A stretch of DNA of 64,000 nt from NCBI RefSeq assembly GCF_000330505.1, contig NW_004443630.1, positions 27,445 to 91,444 of the forward strand, given 5' to 3'. Of this stretch, positions 62,832 through 64,000 are shown piece after piece. The position numbers and the translations under genes are program-made. Source of the stretch: Entamoeba invadens IP1 (lineage: Eukaryota; Evosea; Mastigamoebida; Endamoebidae). Numbering within the stretch: the stretch's first letter is position 1; the number at the start of each line of letters is the position of its first letter. The notes beneath the pieces are model-generated. The model made no database searches. It was not told where the DNA came from and worked only from the letters and a program-made list of their open reading frames with translations.

Positions 62832-64000
62832 CTTTCTTTTTTTTTAGTTTTTCTGACTACTTTTTGCTCTTAATTTTTCAGCTACCAAATCTTTTTTTTA
62901 ATTAATTTTTATTTATTTTTGTTGTTTTCATAAGGATGTTGCTTTTGACAAAAACGGTCATTTCGCCATATATTTTTTTTTCATTAAGACATTTAAGTAA
63001 AAGTATAAGAAAACAAACAGAACTCGGCATATAAGCATTCAGTGTTCATATTATTTACACATTTCTAAAACAAAAAATAGTTTTCTGGTATAAATAATAT
63101 CATAACAAGCAACACTATTGGTTTGGTAAAACATAAGACTTATTTACCAAATATATAGTGGTTCTAATAAAAAATTGTCAAAGTGTCTTACACTAAAGAA
63201 ATAAAAATTATTCATAATTGAGCTAAAATAAACTTTATATGTTATTTAGTAAAGAAATGGATTTTTTGCCAAGACAAACTACACACCCGACTTTTTGAGC
63301 TATTATTGTTTAGTTTTTATTATTTATTTGACGCATTGCTTTTGGTTTTAATATGTAAATTATGCTGGATTTAATTATAAATAATCCTATTTTTGAGTTT
63401 GTCTTTGATAAAAAATATATCTTTTGGTTAATGGCAACTTAAAATATTTATTCAAAATAACAATATGTGTTTACATAGTCAACTTATCGATTCAAAAAAC
63501 AGAAGAATATTAATAACCAATTTAATTATATTGCCTTATAAACAATTAATAAGGCAGATTTTATTTTATGGTATTTTTATTTTTTTTCGAATTAAAAACA
63601 TCATCTATTTAACTATTATTTACTTCATGATCAATCAACATTCTTTTGACACACAATAAAATAATTGAAATATCTTAAATATGATTTTAAAAATGTTGTT
63701 ATTATAAAAAGTTTTTTTTTGGTTTTCCTGATAATTTAAAAACAATTATTATCAACATTTTTTGACTTTGAACTTATATAACTAAGTTATTAAACTCAAT
63801 TTATTAATATATTTAATTTGTTAATAAAAAAAGTTTTGACATTTGTGTGTTTTAATATTCTTAAAGTTAAAATATAGTACAGTATTCGAGTGTCTGAAAA
63901 TCGGGAAATCTTGACTTTATTAAATATCTTCTGTTTTTTAGAAGTTTATTTTGTGCATATCATTACACATGCTAAAAAGGGAAAAACATCAGAAAATCCT
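62832..64000. other. AT-rich region to the window end
   Basis: About 1.2 kb with no gene signal. It contains long A/T stretches and short palindromic bits. The promoter of the LRR-PP2C gene is at its left edge. Confidence 0.5.

Noticed and set aside
1..64000. tRNA arrays, rRNA genes, CRISPR arrays, retrotransposons.
   Set aside because: Scanned for cloverleaf-like sequences, tandem repeats and reverse-transcriptase motifs by eye; none was convincing. Entamoeba tRNA genes lie in tandem arrays, which would be obvious.

Overview
The window looks like a stretch of a nuclear chromosome of an Entamoeba species, most probably the reptile parasite E. invadens or a close relative. The evidence is an AT-rich, gene-dense eukaryotic sequence whose short introns (39-167 bp) almost all begin GTTTGT and end in AG. 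Coding sequences start a few bases behind TATA-like boxes, GAAC boxes are frequent, and the gene families (TBC, RhoGEF, RhoGAP, RapGAP, LRR-PP2C, papain-type protease, RNase T2) suit an amoeba. Species assignment is an inference; genus is more secure. I find 34 coding genes (two are copies of one another), one decayed coding fragment, one small transposable element, one inverted duplication and two 100-N scaffold gaps. No tRNA, rRNA or CRISPR array was seen. Fourteen introns were placed by eye by matching reading frames and protein families across them.

Layout. 0.1-9 kb: an ankyrin/TBC Rab-GAP, a DEAH helicase, a very large coiled-coil Rab GTPase, and a second TBC protein. 9-21 kb: a cysteine-rich GPI-type surface protein, a small membrane protein, an alpha/beta hydrolase, a tiny Slu7-like splicing protein, inositol-phosphate synthase (with a one-base frameshift), importin beta, a cyclophilin and an oligosaccharyltransferase subunit. 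21-35 kb: ribosomal protein L15, an RBBP4-like WD40 protein, a C2-DENN protein, importin alpha, a CANT1-type apyrase interrupted by a false gap, a RalGAP/tuberin-like protein, and NAC alpha carrying a Cys/His repeat. 35.6-36.05 kb: a 439-bp miniature inverted-repeat element with a perfect 10-bp target duplication. 36-52.6 kb: an IQ-DH-PH RhoGEF, a cortexillin-like actin-binding protein, RNase T2 and WRNIP1 lying between two inverted 650-bp copies of a small gene, a RhoGAP, a PH-kinase and a papain-like protease. 53-64 kb: an unknown protein, a coding relic, divergent aldose 1-epimerase and galactokinase genes, NMD3 and an LRR-PP2C phosphatase.

The genes are mostly independent housekeeping units on both strands, but small-GTPase control is strongly represented: one Rab, two TBC Rab-GAPs, a DENN (Rab-GEF type) protein, a Rap/Ral-GAP, a RhoGEF and a RhoGAP. 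The nuclear import pair (importins alpha and beta), secretory-pathway N-glycosylation (OST subunit, ER/Golgi apyrase) and galactose entry into the Leloir pathway (mutarotase plus galactokinase) are other functional links. The most notable items are the coiled-coil Rab, the metal-binding-like NAC alpha N-terminus, the transposon with its GC-rich foldback, and the near-identical inverted gene pair.
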